Positions 44,102 to 53,800 of a stretch of 64,000 nt of DNA are shown piece after piece. This DNA comes from CAZRIE01 sp964600075 (lineage in GTDB: Bacteria; Bacteroidota; Bacteroidia; Flavobacteriales; Flavobacteriaceae). The notes under the pieces are model-generated. The model was not told the DNA's origin. It saw nothing but the letters and a program-made list of their open reading frames with translations, and ran no database searches. The stretch covers positions 1 through 64,000 of the forward strand of contig CAZRIE010000010.1 of NCBI GenBank assembly GCA_964600075.1, read 5' to 3'. Numbering within the stretch: position 1 is the stretch's first letter; each line of letters begins with the position of its first letter. A program made the position numbers and the translations under genes.

Positions 44102-46486
44102 CTACTTTATCGTTATTGTAACGGAAACTTCATTTCCAAGAGCGTCAATAGAAGTAATCTTATGCTTTCCTTGAGAAGGGACTACCCCAATTTCATGGAA
44201 GTTTTGTGTCTGTTTTAAAAATGTCTCATCTAAATACCAGTACACCTTGGTCTCTGGTTTGACATGTGCAAGTTTGAGTACTACCTCATTAGTCTTACCT
44301 TCAAAATTCTTGGTCAAGCCAATCAGGCTTCCATTTTTGGGGTAAATAAATTCCATAGGAGAGGTGTTCGTACTTTGGCAATCTTGTCGAAAGGGTGGCA
44401 ATATCTTATAAGAAGGATGGGTACGTTTATAATAAAACTCCATTAAAGGCGGCAATGCAAACCAAGATTCTGAAACAGCAATCGATAAGTCAGCGCAAGA
44501 AGAATTGACCCGGAATTGTCTTCGCGGGTCTAAGTGAACTGTCTGGTGAAATGAACAGGACTTGACATAATTTTGCTTATTTGGGATAGAAATCGTTTTG
44601 GCCGGACAAATATCCGTGGCTAAAAATCCGCTTTCAGAACAAACTTCTATTTTGGTGAACTCATCCAGCGGTTCTTGAAACCAGTTACTTCTTGGAAGCA
44701 CATCAAAAACGTCAAAAAGTATTGGCGCCGCACTTGAAACTCCCGTTACGTTTGGTCGTCCTTCACCATCGGCATTTCCCACCCAGATGCCGACCACATG
44801 GTCTGTCGTTACCCCAATAGCCCAGGCATCTTTATTACCGAAACTTGTTCCGGTCTTCCACCCGATTTCTTTACTACTATCGAAGAATTGCCATGATTCA
44901 TCGCCTTCCGGTCGATTTACCTCCTTCATGGCCTCAAAAGTGAGGTAAATGCTGCCAGCATCGAAAACGGTCTTTTCGGTCGACTTTTGCCCAAAATCAA
45001 CTGCTTGGTCGGTTTCAAGAACCAAATCCATGAATTCCTTTTCAAAATATTCGCTTGAAGTGACGCTAAAATGGTTCACGGTCGAAGCTAGATTCGCATA
45101 GGTTTTACATAAATCCCAAAGATTGCTTTCGGCACCGCCCAAGATTAGTGTGAGTCCGTAATGGTCAGCGGATTTGTTGATTCCCCCAAGTTGAAAATTA
45201 TCGAGTTGATCTCTGAATTTTTCCAATCCATACTGTTGTAACAGCCGAACAGCGGGAATGTTCAGCGAACGGGCCAACGCTTTTTTAGCCTCCACAGCAC
45301 CACTATAGTCCTCATTAAAATTTTCTGGGGTATAGCCCGAAATTTGCGTTGGCACGTCAGGAACTAGCATATCGGGCAGCAGTTCACCTGCATCTAACAT
45401 GGCCGCATAAAGCAACGGTTTGATGACGCTTCCTGTACTTCGGTTCGCCTGTACCATATCGACATCTTTTTGATGCGCTACCGTGGTCTGGGTGTTGCCA
45501 ACATACGCAAGCACTTCTCGCGTTTTGACATCTAATACGATTGCGGCAGCATTATGTACTTGGTTCTGTTTCAGGTTTTGATAATGCTTTTGTACGATAG
45601 AATTTACATTACGTTGCAGGTTTTCGTCCAAAGTGGTCTTGAAACGTTTTCCCTTATTCTTTTTTGCCATGAACTGTACTAAATGGGGTGCAATTTTCGG
45701 CAAGGGATATGGCTTCTGAGGCAATTCTTCCAACAAGGAAAGCTTGTAAGTCGTGCTATCTATAATTTCTTCCCCGAACAGTTTTTTGAGAAGGCAATTG
45801 CGCTTGGCCAACAATTTTTCCTGATTCTTGCCCGGATAAATCAGACTTGGTGCATTTGGAAGTACTGCCAACGTTGCCGATTCAGCCCAAGAAAGCTGAT
45901 GTGCTTGTAGGCCAAAATACCGCCAAGCAGCGACATCCAATCCAACGACATTTCCACCAAAGGGCGCATGGCTAGCATATAATTCCAGAATGTCTTCTTT
46001 AGAATCCCGTACTTCAAGCCGCGTGGCCATTATAAGTTCAATGAACTTTTCGAAGTAGGAACGTTTTTTTCCATTTCTGGATAGCCGTATGACCTGTTGT
46101 GTTATAGTGCTCCCACCTCGAATCGTTTTACCTGCAGAAATATTCGCCCCAAAGGCCTTCAACATCGAAATCGGATTGAATCCGGGATGTTGCAGAAAAT
46201 ATGCATCCTCGAACTGTAAAAGACAGGTTTTGAATTTATTCGGTACGCTATCTACCTTAGGAAATCGCCATTGCCCGTCACCGGCGATCATTGCTCCGAG
46301 TAAAGTGCCTTCTTTACTTTCTACGACGGTTGCGGTAGGTTCATCAAATAGGTTTTTTGGTAAGCAGAAGTAGTAGACTATAAAAAGGGCTGCTAATAGG
46401 ATTAGCTTTTTAGAAAGTCTTCCCCTTGTCCCTCCTCTGGAGGGGGATGGTTTACGTTTTCCAAAAATTCTTTGTATTAGATTCAA
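44102..46486 (-). CDS. pbpC: penicillin-binding protein 1C
   Basis: A 794-residue bifunctional peptidoglycan synthase. One span (about 26-42) is followed by a GT51 glycosyltransferase with Glu93 in LLQFEDAYFLQHPGF and RGGSTITQQVIRL, a transpeptidase with Ser353-x-x-Lys356 (TGSVIKP) and KTG at 544-546, and a C-terminal BiPBP_C domain. The start must be TTG, because a TGA lies two codons upstream and no ATG precedes the span. Residues 13-23 (PSPSRGGTRGR) are encoded by a copy of the GC-rich dispersed repeat. PbpC usually neighbours an alpha-2-macroglobulin gene; here that gene is 4.4 kb upstream on the same strand. Confidence 0.94.
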   Translation of the reverse strand: MNLIQRIFGKRKPSPSRGGTRGRLSKKLILLAALFIVYYFCLPKNLFDEPTATVVESKEGTLLGAMIAGDGQWRFPKVDSVPNKFKTCLLQFEDAYFLQHPGFNPISMLKAFGANISAGKTIRGGSTITQQVIRLSRNGKKRSYFEKFIELIMATRLEVRDSKEDILELYASHAPFGGNVVGLDVAAWRYFGLQAHQLSWAESATLAVLPNAPSLIYPGKNQEKLLAKRNCLLKKLFGEEIIDSTTYKLSLLEELPQKPYPLPKIAPHLVQFMAKKNKGKRFKTTLDENLQRNVNSIVQKHYQNLKQNQVHNAAAIVLDVKTREVLAYVGNTQTTVAHQKDVDMVQANRSTGSVIKPLLYAAMLDAGELLPDMLVPDVPTQISGYTPENFNEDYSGAVEAKKALARSLNIPAVRLLQQYGLEKFRDQLDNFQLGGINKSADHYGLTLILGGAESNLWDLCKTYANLASTVNHFSVTSSEYFEKEFMDLVLETDQAVDFGQKSTEKTVFDAGSIYLTFEAMKEVNRPEGDESWQFFDSSKEIGWKTGTSFGNKDAWAIGVTTDHVVGIWVGNADGEGRPNVTGVSSAAPILFDVFDVLPRSNWFQEPLDEFTKIEVCSESGFLATDICPAKTISIPNKQNYVKSCSFHQTVHLDPRRQFRVNSSCADLSIAVSESWFALPPLMEFYYKRTHPSYKILPPFRQDCQSTNTSPMEFIYPKNGSLIGLTKNFEGKTNEVVLKLAHVKPETKVYWYLDETFLKQTQNFHEIGVVPSQGKHKITSIDALGNEVSVTITIK
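46421..46450 (-). repeat. GC-rich repeat copy inside pbpC
   Basis: On the minus strand: CCCCCTCC, AGA, GGAGGG, then ACAAGGGG. It has the same plan as the intergenic copies at 17459-17490 and 50713-50745 but is translated in frame, between the TTG start and the membrane span of PbpC. Confidence 0.5.
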
Positions 46487-46556
46487 AACTCACAACTTCC
46501 TACATTTTTAAACGATAAAAAGACTGGGATGTTTTGATTATTTTCCATTGAAAATA

Positions 46557-46865
46557 TTACTTCGCAAAATCATACTCCCTTTCCACCAAACAAATTCGAA
46601 CTTTATACCATTTATACCAATCTTTGATGCCCTTTTGTTGGGCGAAAAGGTGGTCGGTGTTTACTTTCCAATTGGCGATAGCTTCCAAACTCTTCCAATA
46701 GCTGACCGTTATTCCAATTTCTTCTTGGGCGCTTTCTATACCCAAATAGCCGAGCTGTTGTTTGGCTAAATTTTCCATTTGCCTTGCCATCTCGACATAA
46801 CCGTTGTTGCCCTCGGTCCGTGTCGAGGTGAAGATTACAGCGTAATAGGGCGGTTTGATTATCAT
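46557..46865 (-). CDS. antibiotic biosynthesis monooxygenase (ABM) domain protein
   Basis: A 102-residue single-domain protein with the ABM ferredoxin-like fold: YAVIFTSTRT, GYLGIESAQEEIGITVSYWK and ANWKVNTDHLFAQ. Small ABM proteins act as cofactor-free quinone or heme oxygenases or have unknown roles. It lies 70 bases upstream of pbpC on the same strand. Confidence 0.85.
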   Translation of the reverse strand: MIIKPPYYAVIFTSTRTEGNNGYVEMARQMENLAKQQLGYLGIESAQEEIGITVSYWKSLEAIANWKVNTDHLFAQQKGIKDWYKWYKVRICLVEREYDFAK

Positions 46866-46961
46866 TTTTTTTTCATTGCGAGCCCTTTTTCAGGCCGTGG
46901 CAATCCCTTTAAACTTTCGCGATGTCATGCTAAAGATTCCCGCGCTACGCTTGGAATAACG
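46866..46961. repeat. degenerate dispersed repeat region
   Basis: This spacer has the words CATTGCGAGC, GGCAATCCC, ATTCCCGCGCTACGC and GGAATAACG in order, the plan of a palindromic intergenic element common in flavobacterial genomes as I recall them. Another fragment (TTTCCCGCGAAGGCGAG) is at 40504-40520. Recognition is from memory, so confidence is modest. Confidence 0.4.
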
Positions 46962-47318
46962 TTACATGATATACTCTTTCTCCAAAAAATATCCCACAAT
47001 AGCCTCTTTCATCAATACCGATTGTTCCCCTGCTTTTAAAGGTGGCAATTCTTCTTTGACGGTATAGTGCGGCCATCCTTCTTCATCGAAAAAATCGAAC
47101 TCGTAATAACCGTACGGCTCCAACAAACGACAAATGGCGATATGCATTAAATCAAGCTTATCGTCTTTCTTATATTTTCTATGGTATTGGCCCAGCTCTT
47201 GAACACCGACCAAATAAATGATGGCATCGATTTCCAATCGGTCACCATCGGCAAATTGGGAGGAGAGTTTCTCTACCAGCGCTACCCAATGTTCTTTTAA
47301 TTGTAGGTCTCTTGACAT
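46962..47318 (-). CDS. conserved hypothetical protein
   Basis: A 118-residue cytosolic protein conserved in Bacteroidota as far as I recall, without known role. It shows AIIYLVGVQELGQYHRKYKK, MHIAICRLLEPYGYYEF and FDEEGWPHYTVKEELPPL, and no signal or membrane span. It diverges from cvpA. Confidence 0.8.
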   Translation of the reverse strand: MSRDLQLKEHWVALVEKLSSQFADGDRLEIDAIIYLVGVQELGQYHRKYKKDDKLDLMHIAICRLLEPYGYYEFDFFDEEGWPHYTVKEELPPLKAGEQSVLMKEAIVGYFLEKEYIM

Positions 47319-47387
47319 TTTATTTTTTATTTACCCTTATCTAGCGGAGAAGCTTTTACTAATCGTCAAAGGTACAAATCAAAATAC

Positions 47388-47395
47388 TACTTTTG
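47388..47395 (+). promoter_or_regulatory. putative -7 box of the cvpA-type gene (TACTTTTG)
   Basis: Exact TAnnTTTG match, 16 bases before the ATG at 47412. Confidence 0.45.
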
Positions 47396-47411
47396 TGGCA
47401 AGACATCTGTT

Positions 47412-47942
47412 ATGAGCTTCTTAGATATCATTTTGGGATTATTACTTGTTTGGGGACTTTGGAAAGGCCTTAAAAACGGACTTTTGGTGGAAATAGCTTC
47501 GATTATCGCCCTAATTGCTGGTATTTACGGAGCAATCAACTTTTCATATTATGCTGGAGATTATCTCTCACAAAATATGGAATGGGACGAACGCTATATT
47601 AACATAGCTGCCTTTGTCCTCACTTTTATCGCTATCGTGTTTATCGTTCATATTGCTGGAAAACTCCTGACCAAGATCGCTAATTTCGCCATGTTGGGGC
47701 TGCTCAATAAAATAGCTGGGGGTATCTTCGGAGTGGTCAAAGTATCCATTATACTGGGGGCGCTTTTGGTGTTTTTTGAACGAGTGAACGATTCGGCAGG
47801 TATGGTCAAAAATGAAACGATGGAAAGTTCGGTACTCTATGAACCTATTAAAGAAATCGGGGCGTTTGTCTTCAGTACAGTCCTTAAAGAAAAGGAAGAA
47901 ACTATGTCCAAGCCGAAAGAAGCTAGTGATTTAAGAGCTTAG
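47412..47942 (+). CDS. CvpA-family membrane protein
   Basis: A 176-residue inner-membrane protein with four spans, starting FLDIILGLLLVWGLWKGLKN, with IAGGIFGVVKVSIILGALLVF in the last span and a charged C-terminal tail. The E. coli member is needed for colicin V production and affects envelope traits; the molecular role is not settled. It converges on the hydroxyproline dehydratase gene. Confidence 0.88.
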   Translation: MSFLDIILGLLLVWGLWKGLKNGLLVEIASIIALIAGIYGAINFSYYAGDYLSQNMEWDERYINIAAFVLTFIAIVFIVHIAGKLLTKIANFAMLGLLNKIAGGIFGVVKVSIILGALLVFFERVNDSAGMVKNETMESSVLYEPIKEIGAFVFSTVLKEKEETMSKPKEASDLRA

Positions 47943-47954
47943 ATCTAGACTGGC

Positions 47955-49019
47955 TCATCGCAAAATAAATCCGTATTTCATTGGGTCGTCGGGGGCGATA
48001 TAAAAGGTATGCATACCAGTGATGTTCGCGGTGCCTTCCACTTGGGGGATGATTGCCTTAAACGGCCCATAATCTTCTTCGGAAATCACGGAACCTTTAA
48101 AAACTGAGCCTGTTATACTTTCGATCGACATCGTTTCACCGAAATCAATTTCCTTACGTGCCATATGAATCGCCATTCTGCCGGAAACCCCTGATCCGGT
48201 CGGGCAACGATCCACCTCTCCCTCAGCAAAAATACACACGTTTTTACTATTGATTCCAGGCATATTGGAATCTCCAATAAAAATCGTTCCATATAAAAAA
48301 CTAAGATCATCTTCGAAAGGATGAACGATTTCTTCATCCCGCTTCATTACTGCTCTCTTAATATCCATTCCTTTGGAAATCAAGGTGCGGTACGAGTTTG
48401 TAGTCAAGTCAAAATCAAACTTGTTCTTTGCCATATCGACATAGGCGTAAAAACCACCTCCATAGGCCAAATCGTAAACAACGCTTCCTAAGCCTTCGAC
48501 TTCGACCTTTCTATCTAGACCGACCACAAAACTGGGTACGCAATGAAACCGTACGCCTTTTACCTTTCCTCGCAGCACATGGACAAACGCGGTTATCCGC
48601 CCGCAGGGGGCATCAATTTTCAAAATATTATCGCCTTCTATGACTTCGATCCAGTCCATTTGAACGGCCAAAGTAGAAATGGCAATAATGGCATGTCCGC
48701 ACATCGTGCTGTATCCCTCATTGTGCAGAAAAAGAATTCCGAAATCACCTTCATCGTTATTGGGAGGCACTAAAATGCAGCCGTACATATCTGCATGGCC
48801 TCTAGGCTCGAACATCAGCGCAGTACGCAAATGGTCGTAGTTTTTATTGCAGTATCGACGATAGTCCAAAACGGAATTCCCTTTTAATTCAGGGAATCCA
48901 GCAACGATGACCCGCAAGGGTTCGCCACCCGTATGCATATCAATGGTCTTGATCTGTAACCAATCCTCTGGAGGATTGAAATCCGTTTTTCCCTGTATGT
49001 TTTGATAGGTACTACGCAT
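47955..49019 (-). CDS. trans-3-hydroxy-L-proline dehydratase
   Basis: A 354-residue proline-racemase-superfamily enzyme. The first catalytic position is Cys107 (TMCGHAIIA), but the second, Cys in racemases and 4-hydroxyproline epimerases, is Thr274 (DRCPTGSGVSGR). The Cys/Thr pair is the hallmark of trans-3-hydroxy-L-proline dehydratase, as in human L3HYPDH, giving pyrroline-2-carboxylate. The gene overlaps the end of the upstream reductase gene by 8 bases, and that enzyme would reduce the product to L-proline. An unusual Cys272 replaces the Ser of SPTGSG. Confidence 0.87.
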   Translation of the reverse strand: MRSTYQNIQGKTDFNPPEDWLQIKTIDMHTGGEPLRVIVAGFPELKGNSVLDYRRYCNKNYDHLRTALMFEPRGHADMYGCILVPPNNDEGDFGILFLHNEGYSTMCGHAIIAISTLAVQMDWIEVIEGDNILKIDAPCGRITAFVHVLRGKVKGVRFHCVPSFVVGLDRKVEVEGLGSVVYDLAYGGGFYAYVDMAKNKFDFDLTTNSYRTLISKGMDIKRAVMKRDEEIVHPFEDDLSFLYGTIFIGDSNMPGINSKNVCIFAEGEVDRCPTGSGVSGRMAIHMARKEIDFGETMSIESITGSVFKGSVISEEDYGPFKAIIPQVEGTANITGMHTFYIAPDDPMKYGFILR

Positions 49020-49959
49020 TCGTGAATTTGTTATAATAATAGGATGCAGCTACCAAATCTTCAAGCGCGTGCCCGACCGATTTGAACAAAGTTATTTCCT
49101 TTTCGTGGGTTCTACCTATAGTTTTTCCGGAACAAAGTGAGAACAGATCACCTTTGATACCGGACTCTTTTAATATGCCCTTTTCCAATGGAATAGTAAT
49201 ATCACCGCTTTCGTGGAGTCCATCAAAAGTATCCACAAAAACAGAAGCTTTTTTAATCGTCTCGTCATCTGCTTCGCGCATATCTTTTTTATAGGCACCG
49301 ACCAAATCGATATGTTGCCCTTTCTTCAACTGTTTTCCGAAAACTAAGGGAGTCGCTGAGAGCGTTGCACAAGAAACTATATCGACCTCGGTAATTTTTT
49401 CTTCGATGGTGATGACCACTTGACAATGGAAACTTTCATCCTGAAGTTCATCGCAGATAGCCTTTGCTTTTTCGATATTCCGCCCCCAAACATATACCTT
49501 TTCAATAGTCCGAACGCTTGCATGTGCCCGAATCAGGTTTATAGCAAGTGCTCCCGTGCCTATCATCAATAAAGAGTTTGCATTTTCTTTTGACAAATAG
49601 GATGAAGCCAATGCGGAAGCTGCGGCCGTACGTTTCGCCGTAAGACTTTTGGCCTGCAAGGTTGCTTTTACAGTTCCTTTTACGGCATCCATCAAAATAT
49701 AGATCGCTTGAATAGAAGGTAAGTCGAATCGACTATTTTTAGGACTGACCGTTGCAATCTTTACCCCCGCCTCTTTACCGGGATGCCATGCGGGCATTAA
49801 AAGCAAAGTAGAATCCGCACCTGTTTCGGGGTTCGGGAAATCGTGGTGGTGGCGCTGGGGAACGCAAATTTCTTGGGACGCAAAACCCCCTTTTAGGGCC
49901 GTTATCAATTCCGGAAAATCGGTGTTGTTTCTTATAAAATCGTCACTTATTTTCTCCAT
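49012..49959 (-). CDS. ornithine cyclodeaminase/mu-crystallin family, likely pyrroline-2-carboxylate reductase
   Basis: A 315-residue NAD(P)H enzyme. MIGTGALAINLIRAHASVRTI is the nucleotide motif, preceded by LQAKSLTAKRTAAASALAS, and VQ-rich N-terminal residues bear VPQRHHHDF. In this family ornithine cyclodeaminase, alanine dehydrogenase and Pyr2C reductase are hard to separate; the 8-base overlap with a trans-3-hydroxyproline dehydratase gene supports Pyr2C to L-proline. The frame reaches TTG at 50010 but the ATG at 49959 fits the family start. Confidence 0.85.
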   Translation of the reverse strand: MEKISDDFIRNNTDFPELITALKGGFASQEICVPQRHHHDFPNPETGADSTLLLMPAWHPGKEAGVKIATVSPKNSRFDLPSIQAIYILMDAVKGTVKATLQAKSLTAKRTAAASALASSYLSKENANSLLMIGTGALAINLIRAHASVRTIEKVYVWGRNIEKAKAICDELQDESFHCQVVITIEEKITEVDIVSCATLSATPLVFGKQLKKGQHIDLVGAYKKDMREADDETIKKASVFVDTFDGLHESGDITIPLEKGILKESGIKGDLFSLCSGKTIGRTHEKEITLFKSVGHALEDLVAASYYYNKFTNA

Positions 49960-50085
49960 ATAGTCAAAAGTATTGAAATATTCGTGACAGTGGTTGCTAT
50001 TGAAAATCAATAAAAGAAATCAAAAACCAACCAAATACCTTAAATTTATAAGTGATAAAAGTTTTAGAACGATTGATACTAGCCT

Positions 50086-50505
50086 ATGGAAAAAGTAAAA
50101 GAATATAGCAACGGAGAAATAACTATCCTTTGGAAACCGGCCAAATGCATCCACTCGGCCGAGTGCGTCCGATTACTGCCAGAAGTATATCGTCCGGAAG
50201 AAAAACCCTGGATCAAAACAGAAAACGCAACCACCGAAGCATTGAAAGCCCAAGTTGCCACATGTCCTTCCGGAGCGTTATCCCTCAAAAGCACAGTTGC
50301 TCCCGATCTCGACAACTTAGCATCTGGAACCAAGATAGAAGTTACGGAAAGTGGGCCATTGCTTATTATGGGGAATCTCGAGATAAAGAAAGTTGACGGA
50401 AGCATTGAAAAGAAAAGTCGTGCCACCGCTTTCTGTCGATGTGGTGCTTCGAACAACAAGCCCTATTGTGATGGTAGCCATGCAAAAACGGGATTTACCG
50501 GTTAA
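50086..50505 (+). CDS. Fer4_19 and CDGSH iron-sulfur domain fusion protein
   Basis: A 139-residue protein with two iron-sulfur modules. Residues 8-70 match the divergent mono-cluster ferredoxin domain (KPAKCIHSAECVRLLPEVY, VATCPSGAL), and residues 118-134 give the CDGSH signature CRCGASNNKPYCDGSH for a [2Fe-2S] cluster with three Cys and one His. Such proteins probably carry electrons or sense redox state; partners are unknown. It diverges from the hydroxyproline gene pair. Confidence 0.9.
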   Translation: MEKVKEYSNGEITILWKPAKCIHSAECVRLLPEVYRPEEKPWIKTENATTEALKAQVATCPSGALSLKSTVAPDLDNLASGTKIEVTESGPLLIMGNLEIKKVDGSIEKKSRATAFCRCGASNNKPYCDGSHAKTGFTG

Positions 50506-50712
50506 CTATAAAATCAGAAGGTTGGAACGCTCGTTTTCTTAAAAGCTTTGAAATCTAACTCGACCGATCAATTTCTTTATCAAGAAAAGCTTTTCAAATT
50601 CAATTACCGCCATTTTACAACTGGTGTGTTTCTTTACAATAAGCACAACAACATTAATGCAATCGACACGCTCTCAACAATATTAATTCATCAACTTTCT
50701 TGACCACGGAAA

Positions 50713-50745
50713 CACCCCCCAAAGCCCCCCTCAAGGGAGGAATCC
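50713..50745 (-). repeat. GC-rich CCTCCC/GGGGGG repeat, copy 3
   Basis: On the minus strand: CCTCCC, TTGA, GGGGGG, CTTT, GGGGGG. Same plan as the copies at 17459-17490 and 46421-46450. Confidence 0.5.
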
Positions 50746-50811
50746 TTGAAACAAACTTTTGGTCATAACACATAACTCAAAACTTTTTGAACCCTCTACC
50801 GGCGGGCAGGC

Positions 50812-50838
50812 TTGACACTTGTGCTTATTCTTGAACTT
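50812..50838 (-). repeat. intergenic repeat with TTGACACTTG core, copy 2
   Basis: TTGACACTTG, seven variable bases and CTTGAACTT end just before the stop codon of the A2M gene, as copy 1 does at the patatin-like gene (1429-1456). Confidence 0.45.
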
Positions 50839-50840
50839 CA

Positions 50841-53800
50841 TCATTGCACTACCTCAACCCATCTTCCCTCGGTCCTGACCACATGATCATTATCGTACAT
50901 CGCTTCGGCTTGGATACCGGGCAAGTAATACCGCCCTAAATAACTCGCGTTCAACAACACTCTGAACCTTTTCGTCTCGTTCGGTTCCATATCAAAATAG
51001 AAGTTACTACGGTCATCACGAATGTCGGTATAGGTCACTTGGTTGTCGGCGAACTCCCCAAAATCAGTAAAACGCGTGTTGACGATTTCCCAGCCGCTGG
51101 GGAAAATTTCCGTTAGTGCCATATCATTAATAGCTTTGCTTGTTGTATTCGTTAAAGTTACTTCGGCCACAAAATCGGTACCCTGCGAAATTCGGCTTAC
51201 CTCTAAAACCGAACCGTTACGCCCTTTAAAGACCATTTGAGCCGATAGGCTTTTCTGCAAAACTTTCTCTTCTCCAACTGGTAAAATACCACTATTGACA
51301 ATGCTTACGAATAAGGTGTTGGCCTCACTGTTTTTCAATTCGATACTGTTGCTTGCTTTTTTGATATTGATTTTGCGGTTCGCCAAGGCTTTGCTAGTAT
51401 TGACGTTTTCAGATTTTCCATTGACCGTCACAGTGGCCTTGATGCCCTTTCCTCCGACCATTGCGGCAAATTTGGCCATTGCCAAAAGACTATAGGAAGT
51501 ACTTTGGGTACTCATCCACCTGCGCTCAGAAAGCCGGCCAGCGATAGTTTTGGCCAAATCTTGTGCTTTGGCCTTGGCTTTCAACAAAACATAAGTTTCA
51601 AGAGCCATAGCGCGGTTACGGTCGGGCGAGCCGTAAGTGTAATAATTGTATTTGGATCTATCAAAATCTAATCGGGCTTTACTTATGATTTCATCAGCTA
51701 CATTGGCTTGACCAATAAGTGCATAAGTAGCGCCCAAACGGAATTTCGCTTCGTCGGAAAGTCCGTTCGTTTCGCGTAAACGATTCATACTGGCTATATC
51801 GGCATTGCCGGAAAGAGCCAACGTGTACAGGCGATAGGATTGCGCTAAATCAGAATAATCGTTACCCGAACGCCACTGCTTCGCCGTGTTCTGCTGGTAT
51901 TTTAGCCAGCTCGACTTAAAGCCAATCGGCAGCACATAGCCTTTCTTCTCAGCCTCTAACAAAAAGTGTCCCGCATAAGTGGTGCCCCAATCGTTAGAAT
52001 AGTTTTGACCAGGCCAATACGAGAAGCCTCCTGTAGCATTTTGATAGCTGCCCAAGATTTTGATGGCGCGATCCAAATTTTGTTGTGTGCTTTTCTTCTT
52101 GTTCCCATCCAAATCAAAAATATCGGAGAGATACAATTGTGGGAAAGCGGCCGAAGTCGTTTGCTCCACGCACCCATGCGGATAACGGATCAAATACTGC
52201 ATACGCCCATTGAAATTCATAGGCGGAAGGGTCGAAAATTCGATTTGTGCCGAATTGCTTCCTGTGATACCAAAGGTTTTTAGATTGATAGTTTGGATGG
52301 AATTCGGTTCTAGAACAACTTCCTGCATTTCCGAAGTCATCGGATTCGGATTGACCACATCGATGGGAATTTCAAAAGAAGCAGTTTCCCCATTCCCGAC
52401 AGCTTCTACGACCACTTTTCCTATCCCTTTAAAATCGGCAACTTCCAGCTCGAAATAGGCCATTTTTTCATCGGGATGGGAGAAAACAAGTGATTTCGTA
52501 GCCTCCCCCAGAATTTTGAACGAGGGGTCTTTTTTTAACTTCAGGGTTACATTCTTGACCTTCTTTTCCATGACAAAAACGGTAACCGGAAGGGTCACTC
52601 TTTCGCCAGGCGTTATTTTTCTAGGTAACGAAGCTAGCACCATTAAAGGTTTGCGCACAGGTGTTGTTTTTTCAGCCATCCCATAGGCTTCCATTTCAGG
52701 GTTTCCAGCGACGAGCATCGTACGTACCGAACCCACGTATTTCGGAATTTTTATTTTATGGGATTTCGTCTCTCCCTCCTTCAGGCTGAACGGCCCCAAA
52801 TGCAAGACCATCGGTTCGAAACGATTCGCTTTTTTATTTTTTGCGCCCGCCAACATACCATCACCACCGATAGCGAACACTTGATTGATTTTACCACCGA
52901 AGGCCCCGATCACATCATCAAAAATATCCCAAGTTTTAACACCGAGTGCCTCATGGGCATAGAAAGCACGCCAAGGGTCGGGCGTTTTGAATCGCGTCAA
53001 GTCCAGCAGCCCTTCATCGACAATGGCGATGCTATAAGTCATGGCCTTTTTACTTTTTTCGCTCACTTTCACTATGATCATCTCTTCTGGCCGTAAGACC
53101 TTTGGCATAGCAATCAAAGGTTTAATTTTGGTTGCAGGATTTTCAACCGAGACAGGCACCAACCCGTAAAGGCGGATCGGGTTATCGTTCAACGTACTTG
53201 AATGGCGTTGCAGCAACGAAATATGAATGAATACATTGGGCGTGTACAATTCGGTCATCGGCAACTGGAATTTTGTCTCGCCCTTCGCGGTCTCCACCCA
53301 AAGACTTTCCAAAACTTCGGTGCCGTTCTCGACGGTGACCAATGCACGCCCACCTTCGGAACTCGGGAAAGTTACCGAAGCCGTCTCTCCTACATTATAC
53401 GTTTGCTTATCCGTAGAAAAGACCAACATCGTCGCAGCGGAAGGGTCACTTTTTCGGGACTTACCTGCCCAGCCCGGCCAATCGACATAGACGGCTTTTC
53501 CAGTAGAATGACCACCCTTTAGGTCTTCGACACGTACAAGGTACCTTCCCCATTCCGGATATTTCAGTTCGAACGTAAAACTTCCTTTTCCATCGGCATT
53601 CGTACTGATGATTTCCTCATAGACTTTCTGATGGTATTGGCCACTGCTGTAGTTCGAAAGGTTATCCGCAGAAGTATCCCACCACCATCTCCAATTCACT
53701 TTGTGGATGGAAACCTTGAGATTATTGGCAGCTTTGGTATTCCCTTTTTCATCTATAGTAACCAGCTCAAAAGTATGTGGTGTATCGGTCAAGAGCATGC

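Larger units (their letters stand above)
50506..50840. other. repeat-bearing spacer downstream of the A2M gene
   Basis: No gene is seen. The spacer carries a GAAAAGCTTTTC palindrome (50584-50595), the GC-rich repeat (50713-50745), a CCGGCGGGCAGG fragment (50799-50810) and the TTGACACTTG repeat (50812-50838), so it is a collection of dispersed elements. Confidence 0.6.
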
